Assembly (NCBI GenBank): GCA_030546905.1
Contig: JAUOPI010000024.1
Span: 1 to 54,757, forward strand
From: Granulosicoccaceae sp. 1_MG-2023
GTDB taxonomy: Bacteria; Pseudomonadota; Gammaproteobacteria; Granulosicoccales; Granulosicoccaceae
Direction: 5' to 3'
Length of the DNA stretch: 54,757 nt
Positions 25,439 to 34,504 of this stretch are shown here, in pieces (the first letter of the stretch is position 1; every line of letters begins with the position of its first letter). The translations under genes were made by a program, and so were the position numbers. The notes below the pieces were generated by a model, which had not been told where the DNA came from, ran no database searches, and was given only the letters and a program-made list of their open reading frames with translations.

Positions 25439-26356
25439 TCACAGCCGCGCCTGATGCACTTGCATAACCTGCCGCATGCCCGCCAGTGACGCCTCACGCG
25501 CACTGACACAATGCAAGCCGAAGCCAGCCTGACTGAGCGCGATACGGTAGCGCTCCAGCAAATCATCCCCGGCCACCAGCAACAGGTCTTGCGGACCTGC
25601 AGGATAGCGTCCGGCCATGGCAATGATCTCCTGCCCGATCAGAATACCGGAGAGATAGTCGGCCGCGCCGGTGGCTGCCAAACTGCCCTGCAAAAACAAA
25701 CTGCGTACGGAAAAAATCTGATTGAGCAGGCCGCCGCTGTCGCGGGCTTTACGCAAACCACGCTCAAATGCCGCCGCATCAAACGACGCCGGCGGCCCGT
25801 CCGCTGGCAGACTGCGCGCCAGTATCGATTGGTTGCGCAGCAAACCGAAAACCTCGCCGGTCATGACCGTGCTGAAATCGCTCAGGGCACCGTTTTCGAC
25901 CCTGGCCCATTTGCTGTGCGTCCCGGGCAAACACAACACGCCGTTGTCCGTACCCGCCAGTGCCAGCGCGCCGAAAATCTGCACTTCCTCACCGCGCATC
26001 ACATCCGGTGTTTCCCCGGGCACCCTCGCGCCCGGTACTATCCAGGCATTTTCCAGCCCCGGCGCAGACACAACCTCCGCCGCAATACCGGCACAGCTCA
26101 CCGGCAAGGGTAATTGCGGTGCCGTTTTCCAGCCCTGGTCCGCGCCGACCATACCGGCCATATAAACCGGCACCGCGTCGCCGGCCCGCCAAGGCGCGAT
26201 ACGTGAGGCGCAATAAGCGGCAAACCCGTCACGGGGCAGCGACGCCATCCCCTTGCCCCGCTCTATCGCGTCGAGCACCTCACCTGAAACCGTATCCAGC
26301 AACCAGGCGCGGAAGTTGGTCGTGCCCCAATCGATAAAGATCGCCGGCTGCCTCAT
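25439..26356 (-). CDS. dgoK: 2-dehydro-3-deoxygalactonokinase
   Basis: Phosphorylates 2-dehydro-3-deoxy-D-galactonate at C6, the second step of D-galactonate catabolism. The 305-residue sequence starts [20 protein letters not shown], the phosphate-1 motif of the sugar-kinase/actin fold as seen in DgoK, and contains LCLPGTHSKWARVENG, the DgoK substrate-loop signature. The start at 26356 overlaps the dgoA stop as ATGA, indicating translational coupling; an upstream in-frame ATG is less likely. Confidence 0.95.
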   Translation of the reverse strand: MRQPAIFIDWGTTNFRAWLLDTVSGEVLDAIERGKGMASLPRDGFAAYCASRIAPWRAGDAVPVYMAGMVGADQGWKTAPQLPLPVSCAGIAAEVVSAPGLENAWIVPGARVPGETPDVMRGEEVQIFGALALAGTDNGVLCLPGTHSKWARVENGALSDFSTVMTGEVFGLLRNQSILARSLPADGPPASFDAAAFERGLRKARDSGGLLNQIFSVRSLFLQGSLAATGAADYLSGILIGQEIIAMAGRYPAGPQDLLLVAGDDLLERYRIALSQAGFGLHCVSAREASLAGMRQVMQVHQARL

Positions 26357-26994
26357 GGCTGCAAGGCCCGCCAGGCTGCCACGCAATCACGTGCCCGCTC
26401 GCCGACCTCCTGCGCGGAGCGGCCCGGCGCGTAAAGCGCACTGCCCAGACCGAAACCGTCATAACCGCCGGCAACAAAGCGCGCCATATCATCAGCTCCG
26501 ATCGCCCCGACACCAAGCACACGGGTGCCGGCCGGCAGAACTGCCTTGATATCCGAGGCATACGCGGGGGCCAGCCGTCCGGCAGGAAACACTTTCAGCA
26601 TACTGGCACCGTGATGCACAGCGGAAAACGCTTCGCTCGGAGTCATACAACCGATCGCTGAAATCAGACCGGCTGCCGAGGCACGGCTGACCACAGCCGG
26701 GTCGGTATTGGGCGTTACCAATAAACGCGCGCCCATCTCTGCCAAACGACAAGCCTGATCGGCTTGCAGGACTGTCCCCGCCCCTACCAGCACGGAATCG
26801 GGACAATGCGCCACCAGCGCCGCGATACTTTCGAAGGCATCCGGTGAGTTTAGCGGCACCTCGATCATCCACAATCCGGCGTCGCACAGCGCATCGGCGA
26901 CCGCGATCACTTCATCCGGCGTGATGCCGCGCAGAATCGCGATCAGCGGCAAATCCGCCATCACCTCATCGAGGCGCTCATCCACGGCTACCAT
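26353..26994 (-). CDS. dgoA: 2-dehydro-3-deoxy-6-phosphogalactonate aldolase
   Basis: Class I aldolase that splits KDPGal into pyruvate and glyceraldehyde-3-phosphate. At 213 residues it is a KDPG/KDPGal-aldolase TIM barrel: [16 protein letters not shown] at the start, [13 protein letters not shown] (catalytic Glu), and [20 protein letters not shown] with the Schiff-base Lys. [20 protein letters not shown] and the C-terminal [19 protein letters not shown] fit DgoA rather than Eda. The start at 26994 overlaps the dgoD stop by seven bases. Confidence 0.95.
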   Translation of the reverse strand: MVAVDERLDEVMADLPLIAILRGITPDEVIAVADALCDAGLWMIEVPLNSPDAFESIAALVAHCPDSVLVGAGTVLQADQACRLAEMGARLLVTPNTDPAVVSRASAAGLISAIGCMTPSEAFSAVHHGASMLKVFPAGRLAPAYASDIKAVLPAGTRVLGVGAIGADDMARFVAGGYDGFGLGSALYAPGRSAQEVGERARDCVAAWRALQP

Positions 26995-28136
26995 TCGGCC
27001 ACACTCCCGTCTTCGTGACGCCACAGGGGATTGCGCCAACAATGCCCTTCTTTGGCACGCTCAATCACGTACTCCTCGTTGATTTCAACACCGAGGCCGG
27101 GCTTGGTCAGCAGACTGATATAACCGTCCTTAATCGACAAGGGCGCGGGATCGACGAGATAGTCGAGCACGTCATTGCCCACGTTGTAGTGGATCCCCAT
27201 GCTCTGCTCCTGGATAAACGCATTGTGCGAGAGAAAATCCAGATGCAGCGATGCCGCCAGGGTCAGCGGACCAAGCGGACAGTGCGGAGCCAAAGCCACA
27301 TCATAGGCCTCGGCCATAATGGCAATGCGCCGCGCTTCGCTTAAGCCGCCGCAATGGCTGATATCCGGCTGGACGATGTCGACCATGCGCTGTTCCAGCA
27401 GATCGCGGAAAGCGAAGCGGGTAAACATCCTCTCGCCGGTCGCAATCGGATAAGACAAGCCCGAGGCAATCTGCGGTAAACAGTGCAGCTGTTCGGCCAG
27501 AACAGGCTCTTCAACAAACATCGGGTGATAGGCTTCGAGCTCGCGCAACAAGACCTTGGCCATAGGACGATGTACACGGCCATGGAAATCAATCGCGATC
27601 CCCACATCCCTGCCTACCGCCTCGCGCGCCTGAGCGACGCGCTCCACCGCCTCATCAATCTTGCGGTGTGAATCCACTATCGCCAGTTCCGGCGTACCGT
27701 TCATCTTAAAGGCCGTGAAGCCTTTACCGACCACCTCGCGGGCCTGTTCGGCAACATCATGCGGGCGGTCGCCGCCGATCCAGCAGTACATACGCATCTT
27801 GTCGCGCACCGGCCCGCCGAGCAGTTCATAGACAGGCACACCCAGCGCTTTGCCTTTGATATCCCAAAGTGCCTGATCAATACCGGCAATCGCGGACATC
27901 AGCACAGGCCCGCCACGGTAAAAGCCGCTGCGATACAGGCTTTGCCAGATATCCTCAACATGCCGGGGATCACGTCCGATCAACTGCTCGGACAGTTCGG
28001 CCACGGCCGCTTCAACTGTTGCGGCACGCCCCTCGATAACAGGCTCACCCCAACCACAAACCCCTTCATCGGTTTCGATCTTGAGGAAAAGCCAGCGTGG
28101 CGGCACCTGCCACGTCACCAATTTCGTAATTTTCAT
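26988..28136 (-). CDS. dgoD: D-galactonate dehydratase
   Basis: First enzyme of D-galactonate catabolism (enolase superfamily), 382 residues, dehydrating galactonate to 2-dehydro-3-deoxygalactonate. Metal ligands and catalytic His residues are in place: IDFHGRVH (Asp, His), FVEEPV (Glu), ATGERMF (Glu), [14 protein letters not shown] and [11 protein letters not shown]. The N-terminus [20 protein letters not shown] and [20 protein letters not shown] are characteristic of DgoD. It lies 19 bases downstream of dctM, so uptake and breakdown are one transcription unit. Confidence 0.96.
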   Translation of the reverse strand: MKITKLVTWQVPPRWLFLKIETDEGVCGWGEPVIEGRAATVEAAVAELSEQLIGRDPRHVEDIWQSLYRSGFYRGGPVLMSAIAGIDQALWDIKGKALGVPVYELLGGPVRDKMRMYCWIGGDRPHDVAEQAREVVGKGFTAFKMNGTPELAIVDSHRKIDEAVERVAQAREAVGRDVGIAIDFHGRVHRPMAKVLLRELEAYHPMFVEEPVLAEQLHCLPQIASGLSYPIATGERMFTRFAFRDLLEQRMVDIVQPDISHCGGLSEARRIAIMAEAYDVALAPHCPLGPLTLAASLHLDFLSHNAFIQEQSMGIHYNVGNDVLDYLVDPAPLSIKDGYISLLTKPGLGVEINEEYVIERAKEGHCWRNPLWRHEDGSVAEW

Positions 28137-28155
28137 GTACGGCTACTCTTGTGCA

Positions 28156-29481
28156 TCAACGACCGGTAATGCCGGGGAACATAATCAACAAGGCCACTGC
28201 AAAAACCTGTATGGCAATAAACGGCAGCAAGGCTTTGAAGATATCGCTGAGTGAAATTTCCGGCGGCGCGACGCTCTTGAGATAGAACGCAGCCGGACCG
28301 AACGGCGGCGAAAGAAAGCTGATCTGCATGTTCATGGCGAACAGCACACCGAACCAAACCGGGTCATAACCGAGATCAGTAATAATCGGCACAAAGATCG
28401 GCATGGTCAGCAAAGCGATCCCGACCCAGTCCAGAAACATCCCGAGTACAAAAAGGATCAGCATGATAAACAGGATAATCACGGTCGGATTGGAGGAAAT
28501 GCCCGTCACCAGATCCGAGACAAAGTTGATCCCGCCCATCAGATTGAATACGCCAACCAAGGCACTTGCACCTATGCCAATCCAGACGATCATGCCGCAG
28601 GTGGCCAGGGTTTGTAGTGTTGCCGCTTTGAGCATCCCTAAGGTGAGCTCGCCGCGCAGCAGCGTGGACAAAAGCACACCCATCACGCCCACGGCAGAAG
28701 CCTCGGTCACCGAAGCGATACCGCCGTAAATCGAGCCCAGCACGAACATCACCACCATAATCGGCAGGATAATGCCCTTGATCAGACGCCACTTTTCCCC
28801 GGCCGGCACAGGCTCCGGGTCCAGGGCCGGTGCCAGGGACGGATTAAGATAGCAACGGATCAGAACATAAAGCACATAAAAACCCGCCAGCATAAAACCG
28901 GGCACAAACGCCGACGTGAACAACTCGCCGATCGATACATTGGCGGTCAGGCCGTAGATAATCAGCACGATAGACGGCGGCACCATGGTGCCCAGCGAGC
29001 CGCCCGCGCAAATCACACCGATGGCCAGATTGCGGTCATACCCCATGCGCAGCATTTGCGGTAAGGCCAGCAGACCCAGCAGAACAATCTCACCGCCGAT
29101 AATGCCGCTCATGGCCGCCAGCACAACCGCAACAAAGATCGTCTGTACGGCAACAGCACCGCGCACCCGGCCACCGACCAGTTTCATGGCGTCAAACAGA
29201 TCGCGCGCGATCCCGGAGCGGTCAAGCAACGCCGCCATCAGCACGAACATCGGCACCGAGACAAAGACAAACGACGACACAAAGGAATAAACGCGACTGG
29301 TGATCAGCGGCACGGACATGGGCCCGAACCAGCCGAGCGCGAAAATCAGCGCAACCAGCAGCGTGACAAAGGCCAGCGGCATGCCGGTGAGCAAGAGGAT
29401 CAGGAGCATGGCAAACATCAGCAGTGTGCCGTACTCAATGCCCATGGATTTGAAATCAGGTATCAGGCTTGCAATATCCAT
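28156..29481 (-). CDS. dctM: TRAP transporter large permease DctM (galactonate operon)
   Basis: Large membrane subunit of a TRAP uptake system, 441 residues and about 12-13 helices. Family marks are SVPMFVLMAALLDRSGIARD near the N-terminal half and AGGSLGTMVPPSIVLIIYGL in the middle. The ATG start at 29481 shares one base with the dctQ stop (TGATG); the TTG two codons upstream is less likely. Sodium-driven uptake is usual for TRAP systems. Given the following dgo genes, the transported compound is probably D-galactonate or a related sugar acid. Confidence 0.95.
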   Translation of the reverse strand: MDIASLIPDFKSMGIEYGTLLMFAMLLILLLTGMPLAFVTLLVALIFALGWFGPMSVPLITSRVYSFVSSFVFVSVPMFVLMAALLDRSGIARDLFDAMKLVGGRVRGAVAVQTIFVAVVLAAMSGIIGGEIVLLGLLALPQMLRMGYDRNLAIGVICAGGSLGTMVPPSIVLIIYGLTANVSIGELFTSAFVPGFMLAGFYVLYVLIRCYLNPSLAPALDPEPVPAGEKWRLIKGIILPIMVVMFVLGSIYGGIASVTEASAVGVMGVLLSTLLRGELTLGMLKAATLQTLATCGMIVWIGIGASALVGVFNLMGGINFVSDLVTGISSNPTVIILFIMLILFVLGMFLDWVGIALLTMPIFVPIITDLGYDPVWFGVLFAMNMQISFLSPPFGPAAFYLKSVAPPEISLSDIFKALLPFIAIQVFAVALLIMFPGITGR

Positions 29482-30074
29482 CAGCAATCCCCCTGCTCTG
29501 CATCAGGAGCCTGCCGGCCGCGCTCACCACGGGCGTAGTTATAGGCCAGAATCAGAAACTGGATGGTCAGGACGATCATGCCGGCGAACAGAAACAGCTT
29601 AAGCATTGCCGGTGTCGGCGGATTCCAGGCGCTGCCGGAAGTCTCCATATACAGGGAGCCGTCAGGCCGGAAAACAGCCCGTTTGACCATGGACCAGGAC
29701 GCCCAGGCAAAAGCAAAAGCAGACAGCGCGCAAACCACCGAGATGACGATATCCAGCACACGGCGCACGCGCGGGCTGACAAAGTCATACAGAATCACCA
29801 CGCGGATGTGGGTGTCGCGCGCGGCACAATACAAGCCGCCATAGATAAAGGCGACCGCGCAGAGAAAGACCGTCGTTTCGTGGGCCCAGCTTGTGGGGCT
29901 GTTCAACACGTAGCGGAGAAAGACTTCCTGAATCAGGATCAACATGGCGAGGAAAATACCGATTGCAAACACAATCCCGCCTTTTTCAATCAGGCGCCCG
30001 AGCCGGCCCGCTTGTGCAATCGCCTCAGGGCGTGCACGCGGCGTCTCGGGCAGGTGTCCGGTAGGATCAGACAT
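29481..30074 (-). CDS. dctQ: TRAP transporter small permease DctQ (galactonate operon)
   Basis: Four-helix small membrane subunit, 197 residues with the start at 30074 (MSDPTGHLPETP). Conserved stretches are IQEVFLRYVLNSPTSWAHET and YGGLYCAARDTHIRVVILYD, the DctQ signature with the Arg/Asp/His around the second helix. A longer cytoplasmic N-terminus is present. It lies between dctP (gap 74 bases) and dctM (overlap). Confidence 0.92.
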   Translation of the reverse strand: MSDPTGHLPETPRARPEAIAQAGRLGRLIEKGGIVFAIGIFLAMLILIQEVFLRYVLNSPTSWAHETTVFLCAVAFIYGGLYCAARDTHIRVVILYDFVSPRVRRVLDIVISVVCALSAFAFAWASWSMVKRAVFRPDGSLYMETSGSAWNPPTPAMLKLFLFAGMIVLTIQFLILAYNYARGERGRQAPDAEQGDC

Positions 30075-30148
30075 GGGACAACACTCCGGGCATGGGGCAA
30101 GACAATGGTGACCGCCAAGGGCCACCATTGCGTTTAGTTTTACTGCTC

Positions 30149-31171
30149 TTACTTAACCAGACCTTTTTCTTTCAGATAGGCAGTCAGGGTGTCGTAGACT
30201 TTTTGCGCATTGGCGCTGCGAGCAGCCACTTTGGCCCACTCACCGATAGCAATCGTGCGGAACTTGGCCCGTTCCTCTTCGGACCAGTCATGCACCGTGA
30301 TCTTGCCGCCGGCTTTGGCCGCAGCAACGGCTTCCCCGTCGTTTTCGGCAAGCACCGCAACCTGATGGCGGGAGAAGGTTTTCAGCGTTGTTTCGAAAGC
30401 CGATTTAATGTCATCCGGCAGCGCATCCCACTTGGCTTTATTCATTGAAACTTCGACCAGCGGCATGGAGTGGAAACCCGGATAAACCGGATGCGGTGCG
30501 ATGTCGTTCAGCCCCTGCGCCTGATTGGTGGAAAACACCGTGTAGTCAGCCGCTTCGATAACGCCTTTATCCAATGCGGTGAAAACCTCAGAACCGGGCA
30601 GATTAACCGGTGCCGCACCGGCGGCGGCAAAGACCTGCTGAACGAGTCCTTCCGGCGCCCGCAGCTTAACGCCTTTCAGATCAGCGACACCATCGAGCGG
30701 GACTTTCGATACCAGCGCTTCCAGACCCGGTGTGGTCGGCCCGATAAAATGCAAGCCGTAAGGTTCGAGCAGGCTGTTCATCAGCTCATGACCGCCGCCG
30801 TTTTCCATAAAATCGAACATCTGCTCAGGATCGGACCAGGCACCGACCGGATTGGCAACCAGGCCGAAAGCCGCGTCCTTACCGGAAAAATACGATGTAT
30901 CAGTGATATGGCCGTCGATAATGCCGGCGGCAATGGCGTCCTGTGTTTCCTGATGCTCGACGATCGCACCGACCGGCAGAAGCTCCAGACTTACGCGCCC
31001 GTCAGTGGCCTTGGCCAGTTCTTCGGCCCAACCTTGTTGCAATTCATAATTGGGATTACCGGCCGGATCACTGGACTGGAATTTGAACTCAAACTCCGCC
31101 GCAGCGGCGACCTGACTCAGGAATGTGGCGCCAATCGCAGCGGCCAACAGTTTCAAACGTTGACTCTTCAT
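30149..31171 (-). CDS. dctP: TRAP transporter solute-binding protein DctP (galactonate operon)
   Basis: Periplasmic substrate-binding protein, 340 residues, with signal peptide MKSQRLKLLAAAIGATFLSQ and cleavage after VAAAA. DctP-fold marks are NPNYELQQGWAEELAKATDG, GLEALVSKVPLDGVADLKGV and LRAPEGLVQQVFAAAGAAPV, where the Arg that salt-bridges the substrate carboxylate is expected. VFTALDKGVIEAADYTVFST follows. The carboxylate-binding Arg fits a sugar acid. Strong ribosome site GAGGAGG. It is the first structural gene after the regulator. Confidence 0.94.
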   Translation of the reverse strand: MKSQRLKLLAAAIGATFLSQVAAAAEFEFKFQSSDPAGNPNYELQQGWAEELAKATDGRVSLELLPVGAIVEHQETQDAIAAGIIDGHITDTSYFSGKDAAFGLVANPVGAWSDPEQMFDFMENGGGHELMNSLLEPYGLHFIGPTTPGLEALVSKVPLDGVADLKGVKLRAPEGLVQQVFAAAGAAPVNLPGSEVFTALDKGVIEAADYTVFSTNQAQGLNDIAPHPVYPGFHSMPLVEVSMNKAKWDALPDDIKSAFETTLKTFSRHQVAVLAENDGEAVAAAKAGGKITVHDWSEEERAKFRTIAIGEWAKVAARSANAQKVYDTLTAYLKEKGLVK

Positions 31172-31258
31172 TTTTTATCCTCCTCGGATAGGGGTTGAAG
31201 CATGGTTTTTACGGGCGCTCAGTTGCGACGCCCTTTTATCGTTGTTCTGCCGCCCGCG

Positions 31259-32065
31259 TCAGGGCGCGTCGGGCAGATCCAGATGAAATCGCATCAATGC
31301 CGCCGGATCAGGCTCTTCGTCACTGAATACAGGCATACCCAGATCATGGGCGGTACGGTCGAGCACGCTGATCGCAGCATCAAAGGCTTCGCGCGGACGG
31401 CGCAGGCGGATTGCCTCCAGGACGCGCTTGTGCCGGGCCAGACTGTCGCCGAGTTCCTCGGCGGTACTGTTGGACTTTTCAATCACCAGCAAAATCGCCG
31501 GGCGCAGAATCGTCGCCGACTGAACCCAGATCAGGTTATGAGTGGCCCGGTAAATCGCAGTATGGAAAGCCACATCAGCGCTGGTAAACGCACCACCGGC
31601 ACTCTCGCTAACGCCGCCGGCCATATCGTTATAGGCAGCCTCGATCGCGGCCAGATCCTGGCCTGTGGCACGGCTGGCAGCGAGCGCCGACACGTAGGGC
31701 TCAATTGCCCGCCGGTACTCGTATATCGCCCGGACCAGCTCCGTATTCGGGTTGCCGAACTCCACCATCCAGTCACTCACACGGCTATCCAGGAGATTCC
31801 AGTCCCGGGTGTCCTGCACCACCGTGCCGTGCCCCGCGCGACGGTAAATCATGCCCAGCGCCGCCAGCGTCTGCAGACCGCTGCGCACCGAGGCGCGGCT
31901 CATATTGAGCTGTTCGGCGAGCTCAATCTCACGCGGCAAACGCTCGCCCGGCAGGTAAGCACCTGAAAGCAGTTTGCTGGCAACCCGCTTGGCGACCTGC
32001 TCGCCGAGATCGACTCTGCCGCGGGGTTTGTTGTCGGTGGATGCTGTGTTCATGGATGCCGTCAT
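31259..32065 (-). CDS. FadR-subfamily GntR regulator of the galactonate operon
   Basis: A 268-residue transcription regulator. The N-terminal winged helix is VAKRVASKLLSGAYLPGERL with PREIELAEQLNMSRASVRSG, the GntR recognition helix. The C-terminal FCD domain includes EYRRAIEPYVSALAASRATG, DVAFHTAIYRATHN (metal-binding Asp/His) and ARHKRVLEAIRLRRPREAFD. It is analogous to DgoR and is most likely released by a galactonate-pathway intermediate. The start at 32065 is the first ATG after AGGTCAC; TTG 32083 and ATG 32053 are alternatives. The dctPQM-dgo genes follow in the same direction after 87 bases. Confidence 0.9.
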   Translation of the reverse strand: MTASMNTASTDNKPRGRVDLGEQVAKRVASKLLSGAYLPGERLPREIELAEQLNMSRASVRSGLQTLAALGMIYRRAGHGTVVQDTRDWNLLDSRVSDWMVEFGNPNTELVRAIYEYRRAIEPYVSALAASRATGQDLAAIEAAYNDMAGGVSESAGGAFTSADVAFHTAIYRATHNLIWVQSATILRPAILLVIEKSNSTAEELGDSLARHKRVLEAIRLRRPREAFDAAISVLDRTAHDLGMPVFSDEEPDPAALMRFHLDLPDAP

Positions 32066-32087
32066 ATTGGTGTGACCTAACAATATT

Positions 32088-32102
32088 AAATGTCTGACAT
32101 TT
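32088..32102. promoter_or_regulatory. palindromic operator for the FadR-type regulator
   Basis: AAATGTCTGACATTT is a perfect 7-1-7 palindrome whose core TGTCTGACA fits the FadR-subfamily pattern TNGT-N(0-3)-ACNA-like. It lies 23 bases before the regulator's start, consistent with autoregulation and control of the whole operon. Confidence 0.65.
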
Positions 32103-32386
32103 AGACAAGAAAAATCTTACCTGAAATAGTATTAAGCTGACATTCGCAATGTATGGCCGGCGCTGCGGGCCACTGAATTTATGCGGATTAACCCCTCGGA
32201 TAAGCGGGCAAAACAAAGTCCGGCCAAGCCCCGGCCACTGCCGGAACAAACCGAGCCCCACTAAAGAAGCTGAAAAATTGAGCCGCTAAAAATCCGGTCA
32301 GGACGCAACGGTGGACCGGGAATAGCTGTGCCGGTTTCAGCGGTCCGGTGTGCCTGGCTAAACCGGAAAAACAAAAGGAATTGTTA

Positions 32387-33034
32387 ATGAAAAAGACGCT
32401 ATCGGTGGCCACAGCTGTTTCCCTGGCGCTACTTTCAACCGCAGGACACGCCGAGACCCAGAACTCAATACGGCTGGATGTATCTGCAAACGCTGTTTTA
32501 ACCACGCTGGATGACGGTTTTGATGAGGTAAGCATCTCCGAAACAAGCATGCAGGGCCTGCTCACCTTGCAGTCCGCATTCGGCGCCTACGCCGAACTCG
32601 GCACCGCCAAATTCACCGTAGATGAAATCGAGATCAACGGCAGAACATGGGAGGTGGACGAAGACTACGATGCAAACATGCTCGGACTGGGGTTTCGTTT
32701 TCAGACCCCGGACGCCGCCGGGCAGTACCTGGGACTCGGGTTGCGCCAGACCGAATACCCTGACGCTGACAACGACAGCATGACCGTACGCGCATTCTCG
32801 GAAAAAGACACCGATCTGCGCTACGGCGTGATCGAAGTCGCCTACACAAGTGACGACGAAAGCAGTCTGCTGGGCGTGAGCGGCAGACACGTTTGGTTTT
32901 TCAACGGCGTGGTCGGACTGGGCGTGAACTGGGGCGTGGGCTTCGGCTCAATCGATACGCCATCGGGTTATCCCGATATAGACACAGGCACCGCCCACAT
33001 CGGTGGCATACTGATGATCAGACCGCGTTTCTAA
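32387..33034 (+). CDS. outer-membrane beta-barrel protein, paralogue 2
   Basis: A 215-residue exported barrel protein, signal peptide MKKTLSVATAVSLALLSTAG ending at HAET, terminal Phe. It aligns along its full length with the protein at 23087-23740 and shares the blocks DEDYDAN, FSEKDTDLRYG, SGRHVWF and GLGVNWGV; by eye well over half of positions are identical. The start at 32387 has AAAAGGAATTG upstream. The two paralogues flank the galactonate operon in the same orientation, which suggests a duplication or an operon insertion next to a duplicated gene. Confidence 0.82.
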   Translation: MKKTLSVATAVSLALLSTAGHAETQNSIRLDVSANAVLTTLDDGFDEVSISETSMQGLLTLQSAFGAYAELGTAKFTVDEIEINGRTWEVDEDYDANMLGLGFRFQTPDAAGQYLGLGLRQTEYPDADNDSMTVRAFSEKDTDLRYGVIEVAYTSDDESSLLGVSGRHVWFFNGVVGLGVNWGVGFGSIDTPSGYPDIDTGTAHIGGILMIRPRF

Positions 33035-33139
33035 GACACCGTTTTATCCGTTGCGAGGCATCACCCCGGAATCGGATAAACCGGACTTGTGTGCCCGGCC
33101 GGCGCAAACCGCCTGGCCGGGTACATGACTTTCCCCGCC

Positions 33140-34504
33140 TCAGCCGTAAGCCAGAGCCGGCAACCAGGTCGCAATCGCCGGTACCATAAAGACAATAGCC
33201 AACGCCAGCAGCTGGATAATAATGTAAGGCACAACGCCGCGGTAAATATCCGTGACGCGGATTTCCGGCGGTGCCACCCCTTTGATATAGAACAGCGCAA
33301 AACCCACCGGTGGCGTCAGGAAGGAAGTCTGCAGACACATGGCAAACAGGATGGTGAACCAGACCAGATCAAAGCCCAGCTGCTGCACCACCGGCGCCAC
33401 CAAGGGCAGGATAATCAGGGTGATCTCAACCCAGTCGAGGAAAAACCCCAGCAAGAATACCGCTCCCAAAATGGTCAGCACCACACCATAAGGCCCGAAA
33501 GGCAAGCCCAGCAGCGCTTCCTCGATAACGGTATCGCCGCCCAAGCCCCGCAACACCACGGAAAAGGCCGTCGCGCCGAGAAAAATGGCGAAGATAAACG
33601 AGGCTGTACGGGTGGTCTGGTAAAGAGAGGAACGCAGCACCTTCAGATTGAGGCGTCTGGCTGCGACCGCCAGAAGCAAGGCTCCCATCGCCCCGACCCC
33701 GGATGCCTCAGTCGGCGTCGCCAGACCGGCAAAGATGGAACCGAGCACACCGAGAATCAGCGCCGCCGTCGGCAACACTGCCTTGGCCACGTCCCAGACC
33801 ACGCCCCAGCTGACCTTCTCCTGCCCTTCCGGCACAGGTGCGATCCCCGGCTGCAGCAGCGGCCGCCCCAGCGCATAGATCACGTACATGACCCCAAGCA
33901 GCAAGCCCGGCAGAAAGGCGCCCATAAAGAGGTCGCCCACGGAGGCCTCCGGCACAGCCAGCCGGTCGGCCATCAGCACCAGCATAATCGAGGGCGGAAT
34001 AAGAATACCCAGGGTGCCGGTCGCACAGGCCGTGCCCACGGCAAAGCCCTTGTCGTAGCCGTTCTGCATCATCACCGGCAAGGACAGCATGCCCAGCAAC
34101 ACCACAGACGCACCGATAATCCCGGTGGTGGCCGCCAGCAGCACCCCGATCACGATCACGGTCACGGCAAAACCGCCACGCACCTGACCGAACAGGCGCA
34201 CCATACTCTTCATCAGGCGCTCGGCCACACCGGACTGGTCCAGCATAATGCCCATAAAGATAAACATGGGCAGCGCCACCAGGGTATCGCTTTCGACAAT
34301 TCCCCAGATCCGCTCCGGCACCAGCCCCATGGACGAGGGATAGTCAAACCACAGATTGGCGCCGAAATTCTCTACCGCCACGACCCCTACCAGAGTCCAG
34401 ATAACGGCCGTACCGCCAAGGACCCAGGCGACCGGAAAACCGGTCATCAGAAGCAGACCGAAGGTCGCGAACATACCGATAACAAACAGGGTTTCCAATT
34501 CCAT
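33140..34504 (-). CDS. dctM: TRAP transporter large permease DctM (second system)
   Basis: Large subunit of a second TRAP system, 454 residues. Its sequence differs clearly from the galactonate one: VALPMFIFMGIMLDQSGVAE, ACATGTLGILIPPSIMLVLM and ILLGFFLDWVEI-like segments place it with the DctM group that pairs with keto-acid, mannitol or chloroaromatic-type binding proteins. The ATG overlaps the dctQ stop (TGATG). It is the last gene of the operon; no T-run hairpin was seen after it. Confidence 0.94.
   Translation of the reverse strand: MELETLFVIGMFATFGLLLMTGFPVAWVLGGTAVIWTLVGVVAVENFGANLWFDYPSSMGLVPERIWGIVESDTLVALPMFIFMGIMLDQSGVAERLMKSMVRLFGQVRGGFAVTVIVIGVLLAATTGIIGASVVLLGMLSLPVMMQNGYDKGFAVGTACATGTLGILIPPSIMLVLMADRLAVPEASVGDLFMGAFLPGLLLGVMYVIYALGRPLLQPGIAPVPEGQEKVSWGVVWDVAKAVLPTAALILGVLGSIFAGLATPTEASGVGAMGALLLAVAARRLNLKVLRSSLYQTTRTASFIFAIFLGATAFSVVLRGLGGDTVIEEALLGLPFGPYGVVLTILGAVFLLGFFLDWVEITLIILPLVAPVVQQLGFDLVWFTILFAMCLQTSFLTPPVGFALFYIKGVAPPEIRVTDIYRGVVPYIIIQLLALAIVFMVPAIATWLPALAYG

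Noticed and set aside
31221-31250. GGGCG...CGCCC followed by TTTTA as a terminator between regulator and dctP
   Set aside because: The T-run follows only on the plus strand, where no gene ends; on the operon's strand the stem is weak and lacks a T-run.
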